A stretch of DNA of 64,000 bases from positions 62,001-126,000 of the forward strand of contig NZ_FQTY01000001.1 in NCBI RefSeq assembly GCF_900128955.1, read 5' to 3'. Shown here one piece after another: positions 34,670 through 42,869 of this stretch; the stretch's first letter is position 1; each line of letters begins with the position of its first letter. Below the pieces are notes generated by a model. The model had not been told where the DNA came from. It saw only the letters and a list, made by a program, of their open reading frames with translations, and did not search any database. The stretch is from Tissierella praeacuta DSM 18095. Its GTDB lineage: Bacteria > Bacillota > Clostridia > Tissierellales > Tissierellaceae. The translations under genes were made by a program, and so were the position numbers.

Positions 34670-34747
34670 GGTGTAGAGCCGCTCAATCTGGGTTTAAGTC
34701 CTAATGGCACCCTGTATTGGCGAGACTGGGTTAGAGGAGGTGCAATC
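34670..34747 (+). ncRNA. Ribosomal protein L21 leader
   Basis: The stretch before rplU matches the known Firmicutes L21 leader in position and sequence feel: GAGCCGCTC, a GGGTTTAAGTCC segment, TGGCACCCTG, TTGGCGAGACTGGG and then the AGAGGAGG ribosome site. Such leaders are thought to bind L21 and lower translation of rplU-rpmA. The call rests on recognition, not on a covariance search. Confidence 0.8.
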
Positions 34748-34750
34748 ATA

Positions 34751-35062
34751 ATGTACGCTGTAATAGAAACTGGTGGTAAACAATATAGAGTTCAACAAGG
34801 TGATGTTGTTTTCGTAGAGAAAATAGATGCAGAAGAAGGCACAAATGTAAATTTTGATAAAGTTCTTTTAGTGTCAAAAGAAGGAGATATAGTTGCTGGG
34901 AAACCTTATGTTGATGGTGCTAAAGTTGAAGCTGTTGTTTTAGAACAAGGAAAGGCTAAGAAAATCGTTGTTTTCAAATATAAAGCTAAGAAGAACTATA
35001 GAAAGAAACAAGGACATCGTCAACCATTTACTAAAGTAAGAATTGAAAATATTGTTGGCTAA
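34751..35062 (+). CDS. rplU: 50S ribosomal protein L21
   Basis: The 103-residue protein starts [19 protein letters not shown] and ends [22 protein letters not shown], both typical. The ATG at 34751 follows AGAGGAGG; a longer open frame upstream runs through the leader RNA and is not coding. Confidence 0.98.
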   Translation: MYAVIETGGKQYRVQQGDVVFVEKIDAEEGTNVNFDKVLLVSKEGDIVAGKPYVDGAKVEAVVLEQGKAKKIVVFKYKAKKNYRKKQGHRQPFTKVRIENIVG

Positions 35063-35066
35063 TATC

Positions 35067-35414
35067 ATGATAGTAGCTAAAATATATAGGGATAAAAATA
35101 ATTATATTAAAAAATATACCATAGAGGGACATTCAGATTATGATTCCTATGGTAAAGATATAGTATGTGCTGCTATATCAGTACTTTCTCAGACTACATT
35201 GTTATCCTTAGTAGAAGTTTGTGGATTAGAGGAAAATAATATTAAGTATTCCATAGATGAAGAAACCGGATTTCTTGATGTAGAATTACCTAAGAATATA
35301 GAAAAGTTTAAATTAGATAGAACACAAATCCTATTAGAATCATTAGTAGTAGGAATTAATTCAGTGATAGAAAGTTACCCAGAGTATGTAGCACTCAAGA
35401 ATGGGGAGGTGTAA
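35067..35414 (+). CDS. prp: Ribosomal-processing cysteine protease Prp
   Basis: Prp removes the N-terminal extension of L27 in Firmicutes and relatives. GHSDYDSYGKDIVCAAISVLSQT holds the catalytic His (G-H-S/A) and Cys (V-C-A-A). The length of 115 is normal. It sits between rplU and rpmA as expected. The ATG lies 4 bp after the rplU stop without a good ribosome site, so translation is probably coupled. Confidence 0.95.
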   Translation: MIVAKIYRDKNNYIKKYTIEGHSDYDSYGKDIVCAAISVLSQTTLLSLVEVCGLEENNIKYSIDEETGFLDVELPKNIEKFKLDRTQILLESLVVGINSVIESYPEYVALKNGEV

Positions 35415-35417
35415 TTG

Positions 35418-35708
35418 ATGATTAAATTGAATTTACAATTATTTGCTTCTAAAAAAGGAGTAGGTAGCTCCAGAAATGGTAGAGATAGTGAAGCTAAAAG
35501 ATTAGGCGTTAAAAGAGGTGATGGACAATTCGTTTTAGCTGGAAATATTTTAGTTAGACAAAGAGGCACTAAAATACACCCTGGAAACAATGTAGGTAAA
35601 GGTGGAGATGATACTTTATTTGCAACAGTTGATGGTGTAGTTAGATTTGAAAGAAAAGGTAAAGATAAAAAACAAGTTAGTGTTTATCCTGCAGAGGAGT
35701 TAGCGTAA
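35418..35708 (+). CDS. rpmA: 50S ribosomal protein L27 (with cleavable leader)
   Basis: The 96-residue protein begins [20 protein letters not shown]. The segment up to LQLF is the extension that Prp cuts before ASKKG, the mature N-terminus that reaches the peptidyl transferase centre. The presence of both the extension and prp is consistent. GGGGAGG supports ATG 35418 over the preceding TTG. Confidence 0.98.
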   Translation: MIKLNLQLFASKKGVGSSRNGRDSEAKRLGVKRGDGQFVLAGNILVRQRGTKIHPGNNVGKGGDDTLFATVDGVVRFERKGKDKKQVSVYPAEELA

Positions 35709-35747
35709 AATTTAAGCTTGCCATTAATGGTAAGCTTAAATTTTTTT
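35708..35747 (+). terminator. Terminator of the rplU-prp-rpmA operon
   Basis: AAATTTAAGCTTGCC pairs with GGTAAGCTTAAATTT (one G-T) around a short loop, followed by seven T. Confidence 0.85.
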
Positions 35748-35876
35748 CTAAATCAATAGGTATTTGTATTTGGTATGAAAATTACTTATTGTGTAAAGTA
35801 TAGTATAAATTTTTTTATATCTAGACAAAATAAATAAGAAAATCATTAGTGTTATCTGAAAAAGTTAATATATTAA

Positions 35877-35904
35877 TTGACAGACTAAATAAAATTGATA
35901 TAAT
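35877..35904 (+). promoter_or_regulatory. Promoter of obgE
   Basis: Perfect TTGACA (35877-35882), a 16-base spacer and perfect TATAAT (35899-35904), 55 bases before the start. Confidence 0.65.
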
Positions 35905-35958
35905 AAATTTATCGGATTTCTAAATATAGGAAAAGTAATTGGTAAGGATGATGAGATT

Positions 35959-37227
35959 ATGTTTATAGATGTGGCAAAGATACATGTCAAAGCAGGTAAG
36001 GGTGGAGATGGAATTGTAGCTTGGAGACGGGAAAAATATGAGCCTGCTGGAGGACCTTATGGAGGAGATGGAGGAAACGGAGGAAGTATAATTCTAAAAG
36101 CAGATGAAGGAATTAGAACTTTAATGGACTTTAGATATAAGCGTTCATATATTGGTCAAAATGGGGAAGATGGAAGGACTAAAAAACAATTTGGAAAAGC
36201 AGGAGAAGATATTGTATTAAAGGTACCCGTTGGAACTTTAGTTAAAGATGGTAATACAGAAGGGGTAATAGTAGATTTAAAGGAAAAAGATCAAACTTTT
36301 GTTATAGCTAGAGGTGGAAGAGGTGGAAGGGGAAATGCTAAATTTGCAACTGCTACACGTCAGGCACCTGGATTTGCTGAGCCTGGTACAAAAGGTCAAG
36401 AAAGGGATATAATATTAGAATTAAAGCTTCTTGCAGATGTAGGACTTATAGGGTTTCCCAATGTGGGGAAGTCAACTATACTTTCAATTGTTTCAGCAGC
36501 TAAACCTAAAATTGCAAACTATCATTTTACAACTTTAAAACCAAATTTGGGAGTAGTTAGAATAGGTGAAGAAAAATCTTTTGTTATAGCGGATATTCCA
36601 GGATTGATTGAAGGAGCACATCAAGGTGCAGGACTAGGACATGATTTTTTAAGACATATTGAAAGAACCAGAGTACTGGTACATGTATTAGATGTATCTG
36701 GTAGTGAAGATAGAGATCCTATAGATGACTTTTATAAGATTAATGATGAGTTAAGTCAATATAATATAAAATTAGTTGATAAGCCACAGATAATAGTGGC
36801 AAATAAGATGGATATACTAGGAGCAGAGGAAGGACTTGAGAAGATTAAAAAAGAATTTGAGCCAGAAGGTTATAAGATATATCCAATTTCCGCCGCAACA
36901 TTAGAGGGTATAGATGAGCTTAAATATGCTATGTGGGATTTACTTTCCAATACGGAAATTAGTTATGATACATTTGATGAGGAATTTATGCATGAAGAAG
37001 AAAGTGATGATGCAATAATTGTTAGGAAAGAAAATGATAAATTTATTGTAGAAGGAACTTTTATTGAAAGACTTTTAGGCTCAACTTATTTTGATGACGT
37101 AGACTCTTTAAGATATTTCCAAGATATGCTTAGGAAAAAAGGAGTAATAGATAAACTTAAAGAATTGGGAATACAAGAATATGAATCCGTATTTATTTGT
37201 GGATATGAATTTGAATTTTTTGATTAA
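35959..37227 (+). CDS. obgE: Obg family GTPase
   Basis: ObgE is an essential GTPase in 50S ribosome assembly and stress control; in sporulating bacilli it also affects Spo0A activation. The 422-residue protein has the glycine-rich Obg fold (about 1-157, PAGGPYGGDGGNGG), the G domain with GFPNVGKST, DIPGLIEGA and NKMD, and the OCT domain at the end (about 345-422). Confidence 0.97.
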   Translation: MFIDVAKIHVKAGKGGDGIVAWRREKYEPAGGPYGGDGGNGGSIILKADEGIRTLMDFRYKRSYIGQNGEDGRTKKQFGKAGEDIVLKVPVGTLVKDGNTEGVIVDLKEKDQTFVIARGGRGGRGNAKFATATRQAPGFAEPGTKGQERDIILELKLLADVGLIGFPNVGKSTILSIVSAAKPKIANYHFTTLKPNLGVVRIGEEKSFVIADIPGLIEGAHQGAGLGHDFLRHIERTRVLVHVLDVSGSEDRDPIDDFYKINDELSQYNIKLVDKPQIIVANKMDILGAEEGLEKIKKEFEPEGYKIYPISAATLEGIDELKYAMWDLLSNTEISYDTFDEEFMHEEESDDAIIVRKENDKFIVEGTFIERLLGSTYFDDVDSLRYFQDMLRKKGVIDKLKELGIQEYESVFICGYEFEFFD

Positions 37228-37247
37228 ATGGAGGTAAAGGAAGTAAA

Positions 37248-37427
37248 ATGGACTGCTTAAGTTGTGGAAACTGTAAGGAAAATCAACCAACATATTATTG
37301 TTTAATGAAAGATGAAGTAGTGATAAATGAAAATTATATACCAGGAGAAAAACTAAGAACAGGTTGGAAGAAGGGGAATACAGACTACGAAAAGCATAGA
37401 AGACAAAGGAAAGAAATAGAAGTTTAA
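37248..37427 (+). CDS. Small cysteine-rich protein between obgE and yhbY
   Basis: A 59-residue gene fills the gap between obgE and yhbY. It begins MDCLSCGNCKENQPTYYCL, with four cysteines (C3, C6, C9 and C18) that could bind zinc or a cluster, then a basic C-terminal part rich in Lys and Arg. GGAGGTAAAGGAAG precedes the ATG, and the frame fits tightly between the neighbours. I do not recognise a characterised family. Confidence 0.7.
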   Translation: MDCLSCGNCKENQPTYYCLMKDEVVINENYIPGEKLRTGWKKGNTDYEKHRRQRKEIEV

Positions 37428-37444
37428 ATTAGAGGAGTGGAATA

Positions 37445-37738
37445 GTGTTAACAGGAAAACAAAGATCGTATTTAAAGAGTATTGCAAATACTATGGAACC
37501 AATATTTCAAGTAGGTAAAAATGGAATAACTGAAAATTTTATTAAGCAAGTAGACGATGCCTTAGAAGCAAGAGAGTTAATAAAAATAAAAGTATTAAAT
37601 AATAGTTTATTAGATGCAACTGAAGTTGCTAATCAAATATCGGAAGAAATAGATGCAGAATTTGTACAAAGTATTGGTAATAAATTTGTTTTATATAAGG
37701 AATCAAAAGAAAATAAAAAAATTGAATTGCCAAATTAA
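37445..37738 (+). CDS. yhbY: YhbY (CRS1-YhbY domain) RNA-binding protein
   Basis: The 97-residue protein matches the CRS1/YhbY ribosome-assembly domain: LTGKQRSYLKSIANTMEPIFQVGKNG with the GKNG loop and LIKIKVLNNS. It binds pre-50S particles in E. coli. The start is GTG with AGAGGAGTGG upstream. Confidence 0.95.
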   Translation: MLTGKQRSYLKSIANTMEPIFQVGKNGITENFIKQVDDALEARELIKIKVLNNSLLDATEVANQISEEIDAEFVQSIGNKFVLYKESKENKKIELPN

Positions 37739-37747
37739 AGGAATTAT

Positions 37748-37779
37748 AAACTTCAGAATCTTATATATTTCTGAAGTTT
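37748..37779 (+). terminator. Hairpin after yhbY
   Basis: AAACTTCAGAA/TTCTGAAGTTT stem of 11 bp with a 10-base loop. The T-tail is weak (AATTCTTG), so it may only reduce readthrough. Confidence 0.5.
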
Positions 37780-37806
37780 AATTCTTGTTAGTTACGGAGG
37801 AAACCT

Positions 37807-38421
37807 ATGAAAATTGGAGTAATGGGAGGTACTTTTGACCCTATACACAATGGACATTTAATAGGGGCAGAATATGTTAGAACTTCCCTAAATTTAGATA
37901 AATTAATTTTCATACCATCAGGTAATCATCCCTTTAAAAATAATAAAAATATTAGTGAACCAAATAAAAGGATGGATATGATTTCATTAGCTATAAGCTC
38001 AAATAAATATTTTGAACTATCACCTATAGAAATTAATAGAATGGGTATTACTTATACCATTGATACTATAATGGAATTAAGGAGAGAGTATAGAGAAGAT
38101 GAAATATATTTTATAATAGGTTCCGATATTCTTTTCGAATTAGAAAAATGGAAAGGTTTTGAGGAACTTATTAGTTTGTGTAAATTTATATTACTCTATA
38201 GATCTGGGCAAGAAGATAGTATAAATAAAAAAATTAAAGATTTAAAAATATCTTATAATATTAAGATTGAAAAAGTTAAATCACCCCTTATTGAAATTTC
38301 TTCTACAGAAATCAGGAATAGGATAAAAAATAGATTAAGTATAAAATATCTTGTACCAGAATCCGTTGAAGAATATATTTTTAAATATAATTTATATAAT
38401 GGAGAGAACCTGCATGAATAA
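37807..38421 (+). CDS. nadD: Nicotinate-nucleotide adenylyltransferase
   Basis: It makes deamido-NAD from nicotinate mononucleotide and ATP. The 204-residue protein has GGTFDPIHNGHL at the start, the HxGH nucleotide-transfer motif, and ISSTEIRNRI near the C-terminus. TTACGGAGG precedes the ATG. The end overlaps yqeK. Confidence 0.96.
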   Translation: MKIGVMGGTFDPIHNGHLIGAEYVRTSLNLDKLIFIPSGNHPFKNNKNISEPNKRMDMISLAISSNKYFELSPIEINRMGITYTIDTIMELRREYREDEIYFIIGSDILFELEKWKGFEELISLCKFILLYRSGQEDSINKKIKDLKISYNIKIEKVKSPLIEISSTEIRNRIKNRLSIKYLVPESVEEYIFKYNLYNGENLHE

Positions 38422-38983
38422 ATCTTTAAAGAATAAATTAATAAAAGATATTGGGGAGAAAAGATATGATCATTCAGTGAGAGTAATGGAAGTAGCACTT
38501 GAATTAGCTGAAATATATAATGCTGATATAGAAAAAGTTAAGATTGCTGCAATATTACATGACTGTGCTAAGATAATAGATGATACATATTTGTTGAAAA
38601 TGGCGTCTGACTTTGATATAATTTTAGATGATTGTATGAAATATAATCATGAACTCATACATGGACCTCTTGGTGCTAGAATAGCTAAAGAAGAATATGG
38701 AATAGAAGATAATCAAATATTAAATGCTATTTATTATCATACTACAGGTAAAGAGAATATGAATATATTAGAAAAGATAATTTATATAGCTGATTATATA
38801 GAGCCATATAGAAACTTTCAAGGGGTCGAAGAAGTAAGAAAGTTAGTTGCTAAAGATTTAGATAAAGCCATATTATTGGCTATGGAAAATACTATAACTT
38901 TTTTAATTGAAAAGAATAAACTAATTCACCCTGATACTATAAAAGCAAGAAACCATCTAATAATTCAGTTAAATAAAAGATAA
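38414..38983 (+). CDS. yqeK: YqeK HD-domain Ap4A hydrolase
   Basis: YqeK cleaves diadenosine tetraphosphate symmetrically in Firmicutes. The 189-residue protein has KRYDHSVRVMEVALELAE, AAILHDCAKI with the HD pair, HGPLGARIAKEEYGI and YIADYIEPYRNFQGV, all typical. The ATG at 38414 lies inside the nadD end with GGAGAG upstream. Confidence 0.95.
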   Translation: MNKSLKNKLIKDIGEKRYDHSVRVMEVALELAEIYNADIEKVKIAAILHDCAKIIDDTYLLKMASDFDIILDDCMKYNHELIHGPLGARIAKEEYGIEDNQILNAIYYHTTGKENMNILEKIIYIADYIEPYRNFQGVEEVRKLVAKDLDKAILLAMENTITFLIEKNKLIHPDTIKARNHLIIQLNKR

Positions 38984-39008
38984 AAAATAAAATTTAGGGG
39001 GTAAATTT

Positions 39009-39356
39009 ATGCTAGATTTAGAAAATAAATTATCCATCATTACTAAAGCTTGTGAAGACAAAAAAGGAATAGATATTAAATTGTTAAATATATCAAAACT
39101 AACTTCTATTGCAGATTATTTTGTCATTGTAAGTGGAAACTCATCAACACAGGTAATGGCAATAGCTGATGAGGTAGAAAGTAAGATGATTGAAGCAGGA
39201 GAGTTAGAATTTTCAAAAGAAGGGTATCAAAGTGGCAGATGGATACTCTTAGATTTTAATGATGTAATAGTTCATGTATTTCATAAAGAAGAAAGAGAAT
39301 TCTATAACCTTGAAAGACTATGGTCTGATGAAGGGGAAAGAAATAATCTAAACTAA
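39009..39356 (+). CDS. rsfS: Ribosome silencing factor RsfS
   Basis: RsfS binds L14 and blocks subunit joining in starvation. The 115-residue protein has LTSIADYFVIVSGNSSTQVMAI and WILLDFNDVIVHVFHKEEREFYNLERLW, the family hallmarks. It ends the nadD-yqeK-rsfS group. Confidence 0.96.
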   Translation: MLDLENKLSIITKACEDKKGIDIKLLNISKLTSIADYFVIVSGNSSTQVMAIADEVESKMIEAGELEFSKEGYQSGRWILLDFNDVIVHVFHKEEREFYNLERLWSDEGERNNLN

Positions 39357-39370
39357 AGGAGGAAAATATA

Positions 39371-39751
39371 ATGACATCAAGATTTTTATCAACAGAAAAA
39401 GCACCAGCAGCAGTAGGACCTTATTCACAAGGAGTGAAGGCTGAAAATATAATTTTTACATCTGGTCAATTACCAATAGATCCAGCAACTGGAGAGTTAT
39501 CAAAAGGTGATATACAAAAAGAAACAAGATTATGCTTAGAAAATGTAAAGGCAGTTTTGGAAGCAGCTCATGGAAGTATAGAGCATTTAGTTAAAGTTAC
39601 AGTTTTTGTAACAGATATAAATGACTTTTCTAAAATCAATGAAGTTTATGCAGAATTTTTTGGAGACCATAAACCTGCTAGATCATTAATACAAGTAGCA
39701 GCATTGCCTAAGGGTGCAGATATTGAAATCGAAGGTATTGCAGTAATATAA
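39371..39751 (+). CDS. RidA family enamine/imine deaminase
   Basis: The 126-residue protein matches RidA: APAAVGPYSQGVK, FTSGQLPIDPATGEL, VKVTVFVTDI and AALPKGADIEIEGIAVI, where the RxxxxxxALP Arg (PARSLIQVAALP) binds the substrate carboxylate. It drains reactive enamines made by PLP enzymes. AAAGGAGG precedes the ATG. Confidence 0.95.
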   Translation: MTSRFLSTEKAPAAVGPYSQGVKAENIIFTSGQLPIDPATGELSKGDIQKETRLCLENVKAVLEAAHGSIEHLVKVTVFVTDINDFSKINEVYAEFFGDHKPARSLIQVAALPKGADIEIEGIAVI

Positions 39752-39753
39752 AT

Positions 39754-39785
39754 AAAAACCTAGTTCAAATTTGAACTAGGTTTTT
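39754..39785. terminator. Bidirectional terminator between ridA-type gene and carboxypeptidase gene
   Basis: A perfect 32-base palindrome (AAAAACCTAGTTCAAA and its complement) gives T-runs on both strands between the two convergent genes. Confidence 0.9.
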
Positions 39786-39787
39786 AT

Positions 39788-41047
39788 TTATATTTTATAT
39801 ATGCTTGCTCTTCTTCTTTTTATTCTTCTTCTCTTTTTATTTAGAGATATTATTCTTCCAATTATAACAAAAACAGGTAAAATTATATACCATTTACTTA
39901 AAGTTTTTTTAAAGAGGCTAGGATTTGGTTGGGCTTCTATATCCATAGTGGAAATAATATCTGTTTCAGAAACAACCTTCCCATCCAAAACATATTCAAT
40001 TTTACCAATTACTTCTCCCTTTGATATGGGTGCTTCTAAACTATCGACTATGAGTTTTTCTTGTATTTTATCCTTTTGACCCTTCCTAATTAAAAAGCTA
40101 GAATCAGTCTTAGTAACTCCAGGTACAAAAGGTATAACGCCATTACTTACTTTGAAATTATCAATAAATTTATTGGAAAAACCAAATTTTACATTCTCGA
40201 AATTTGAAATTCCATAATTTAATAATTTATGAATATCAGAATAAATATTTTTTCCATTAGCTTTTAACACTACAGCTATGAGTCTATGCCCATCTTTTTC
40301 TAAAGATATAACTAAACATTGCTGTGCAGCAACTGTATATCCTGATTTTACACCATTTACTCCATCATATTTGATAGGTACAATTTTTCCGTCTACATCA
40401 ATTTTTTCATTACTATATAAAAGTTTATTAGCTGATTTTAAGTATCTAGGTTCAGATTTTTTATTTGTTACAGGAATAATATAAGTGTAATTTTTAACTA
40501 TAGATCTAAATTTTTCATTTTGCATTGCATATCTAGCAATTAACGCTAAGTCATATGCTGTTGTTTTATGATCTTCATTAGGTAGTCCATTTGGATTAAC
40601 AAAATTAGTATTTACTGCACCTATTGATTTTGCTTTTTCATTCATAAGTTTGCTAAACTCTTCTATACTTCCTGAAATATGCTTTGCTATAGCACAAGCT
40701 GCATCATTGGCAGATTCTATTAATAAAGCATTTAATAATTGTTCTAAGGACATTTTTTCTCCAGGTTCTAAGGCTATATGACTACCACTAGTTAGATTAA
40801 CAACTTCTTCATCAATGGTAACTATATCTTCCATATTACCATTTTCAATAGCAAGTATAGCAGTAATAATTTTAGTAGTGCTAGCTGGATAAAGTTGAGA
40901 ATGGGAATTTTTCTCATATAAAATCTCTGATGTATCCATATCAATTAAAATAGCCCCTTCTCCAGATAGAGTTAAGTCCTCCCCATATGAAAAAGAATAT
41001 GTATTAAATAGAAATATAAAAATAAATAAAGCTAAAACTTTTTTCAA
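39788..41047 (-). CDS. D-alanyl-D-alanine carboxypeptidase (DacF-like)
   Basis: A class C low-molecular-weight penicillin-binding protein that trims D-Ala from peptidoglycan stem peptides. It has a signal peptide, SxxK as STTK (about residue 56), SxN as SAN (IESANDAA) and KTG as KSG (GVKSGYT). A C-terminal beta domain precedes a membrane helix and a basic tail (KKRRRIKRRR), so it is anchored at the C-terminus. On the minus strand AAGGTGG is eight bases before the TTG at 41047; GTGs at 41059 and 41056 are alternatives. It is the only long intact minus-strand gene here; DacF in Bacillus belongs to the forespore programme. Confidence 0.93.
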   Translation of the reverse strand: MKKVLALFIFIFLFNTYSFSYGEDLTLSGEGAILIDMDTSEILYEKNSHSQLYPASTTKIITAILAIENGNMEDIVTIDEEVVNLTSGSHIALEPGEKMSLEQLLNALLIESANDAACAIAKHISGSIEEFSKLMNEKAKSIGAVNTNFVNPNGLPNEDHKTTAYDLALIARYAMQNEKFRSIVKNYTYIIPVTNKKSEPRYLKSANKLLYSNEKIDVDGKIVPIKYDGVNGVKSGYTVAAQQCLVISLEKDGHRLIAVVLKANGKNIYSDIHKLLNYGISNFENVKFGFSNKFIDNFKVSNGVIPFVPGVTKTDSSFLIRKGQKDKIQEKLIVDSLEAPISKGEVIGKIEYVLDGKVVSETDIISTMDIEAQPNPSLFKKTLSKWYIILPVFVIIGRIISLNKKRRRIKRRRASIYKI

Positions 41048-41191
41048 ACTATCCACCACCTTATCTTCATAATAAGATTATACCAGAAAAAGAATAAATA
41101 ATTAAGTATAAATATTTTTTAAAAAAAGAAGGAAAAATAAAAAGTAAATCGAATATTAACAAATAATAATATATTTAGGGGGTATATAAAT

Positions 41192-41803
41192 ATGGATTCC
41201 TTTACAAAGAAAGAACAAATAGGTATACTATTAATAGTTTTTATAATTATTATTACCTTAGGTTTCAAATTTTTCATGAAGGATATAATTAAACCAAAAG
41301 ATGATATCATGGAAATTACCAGTTTTGAAGAGACAATAAATCTAGAAGAAGATAGGGTAAGTGATAATGAAAATAAAATTATTATGGTTCATATAAGTGG
41401 ACAGGTTTACAACCCAGGAATAGTAGAGCTAGAAATAGGTGATAGAGTAATAGATGCAGTAAAATTAGCTGGGGGATTGAAAAAAGATGCTGATATAGAT
41501 AAAATAAATTTAGCAAAGAAGTTAGAAGATGAAGAAAAAGTACATATACCTAAAATTGGAGAAGAATTAACCAGTGATATAATTCATAGTAATGATTTTA
41601 AAGAAAAGTCTCTTAAAACAAATATAAATACTTGTGCTAAAGAAGAATTAGTATCTTTGCCGGGTATAGGGGATGTTATTGCAGATAGAATAATTGAATA
41701 TAGAAAAGGAAATACATTTAAAAGTATTGAAGATATTAAAAATGTTTCAGGTATAGGTGATAAAAAATTTGAGGGTATAAAAGAATTAATAACAGTAAAA
41801 TAA
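41192..41803 (+). CDS. comEA: ComEA-type DNA-binding protein
   Basis: The 203-residue protein has an N-terminal membrane helix (about 9-28), an SLBB domain (about 65-125, with MVHISGQVYNPGIVELEIGDRV) and a double helix-hairpin-helix domain (about 143-203, NINTCAKEELVSLPGIGDVIA and ISGIGDKKFEGIKELI-like end). ComEA binds incoming DNA in competent cells; ComEC is not in the window. It lies just before selD. Confidence 0.93.
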   Translation: MDSFTKKEQIGILLIVFIIIITLGFKFFMKDIIKPKDDIMEITSFEETINLEEDRVSDNENKIIMVHISGQVYNPGIVELEIGDRVIDAVKLAGGLKKDADIDKINLAKKLEDEEKVHIPKIGEELTSDIIHSNDFKEKSLKTNINTCAKEELVSLPGIGDVIADRIIEYRKGNTFKSIEDIKNVSGIGDKKFEGIKELITVK

Positions 41804-41815
41804 AGAGGTGTAGTT

Positions 41816-42850
41816 ATGGAAAAAAAATTAACTCAATTAACAAAAAGCTCTGGTTGAGCGGCTAAAATCGGTCCCGATATATTGGCACAAGTTTTGTGCC
41901 ATTTACCAAAAACATATGATGATAATTTATTAGTAGGGCTAGATACATCAGATGATGCAGCTGTATACAAAATAAATGATGAGTTGGCAATGATTCAGAC
42001 TTTAGACTTTTTTACTCCAGTAGTAGATGATCCATATACATTTGGACAAATAGCGGCAACAAATTCCTTATCGGATGTTTATGCTATGGGTGGAGAACCA
42101 AAATTAGCTATGAATATAGTGTGTTTTCCAAATTGTTTAAGTCCTGATATATTAGGAGAGATATTAAGGGGTGGATATGATAAGGTAAAGGAAGCAGGAG
42201 CTATTACAGTAGGAGGTCATACTGTAGAAGATGATGAGCCAAAGTATGGGTTATCAGTTGCTGGTTTTGTACATCCAGAAAAGGTACTTACAAATAGTAA
42301 TGCTAAACCAGGAGATGTTCTTATATTAACTAAACCTTTAGGGTTAGGGATAATAAATACAGCTATAAAAGGCGAAATTGCAGATAAATCTACTTATGAG
42401 GAAGCAGTCATGGTAATGTCTACCTTAAATAAGTATGCAAAGGAAGCTATGGAGCGTGTAGGAGGTGCAAATAGCCTTACAGATATAACAGGCTTTGGCT
42501 TATTGGGTCATGCCTTAGAAATGGCTCAGGGTAGTTCTGTAACCATAAAGATAAAACATAAAAATATTCCAGTAGTTTCTAATGCATTGGAATATGCCCA
42601 AATGGGATTAGTACCTGCAGGTGCATATGCAAATAGAACTTATACAGGGGATAATGTGTATATTAATGAATATGTAGAAAAGGATATAGAAGATATATTA
42701 TTTGATCCTCAGACATCAGGAGGGCTTTTGATATCTATTCCAAAAGAAAAGCAAAATGAGCTATTAGAAGAATTGAAATCAACACCTACTAAATATGCAG
42801 TAATAGGAGAAGTATGTGAAAAAGAAAAGTATTATGTCATAGTAGAATAG
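41816..42850 (+). CDS. selD: Selenide water dikinase (selenophosphate synthetase), selenocysteine form
   Basis: SelD makes selenophosphate, the selenium donor for Sec-tRNA. The frame from ATG 41816 (AAAGAGGTG upstream) reads [11 protein letters not shown], then TGA at codon 14 (41855-41857), then [13 protein letters not shown] without a break to TAG 42850, 344 residues in all. Position 14 is the known catalytic Cys/Sec site in SSG(C/U)AAK. selA, selB and tRNA-Sec follow, so UGA is very probably read as selenocysteine. Later motifs [25 protein letters not shown] and [13 protein letters not shown] are typical. A standard ORF call would wrongly start downstream, at about 41882, and lose the active site. 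Confidence 0.95.
41855..41900 (+). promoter_or_regulatory. Candidate bacterial SECIS element in selD
   Basis: Downstream of the UGA are two possible hairpins: ATCG-GTCC-CGAT (41867-41878), whose loop starts 13 bases after the UGA, and a stronger 7-bp stem GGCACAA-GTT-TTGTGCC (41884-41900). The distance to the first suits a bacterial SECIS better; the second has a G-U loop but lies further away. Which one SelB binds is not decided by sequence. Confidence 0.45.
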
Positions 42851-42869
42851 AGAATAAGGAAGGGATTAT

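Noticed and set aside
34655-34750. N-terminal extension of L21 in the open frame
   Set aside because: The stretch is the L21 leader RNA; the ribosome site and the universal L21 N-terminus place the start at 34751.
41884-41900. Strong hairpin in selD as the certain SECIS
   Set aside because: It is stable, but its loop lies about 34 bases after the UGA, further than the usual bacterial SECIS; the nearer hairpin is an equal candidate, so both are listed as possible.
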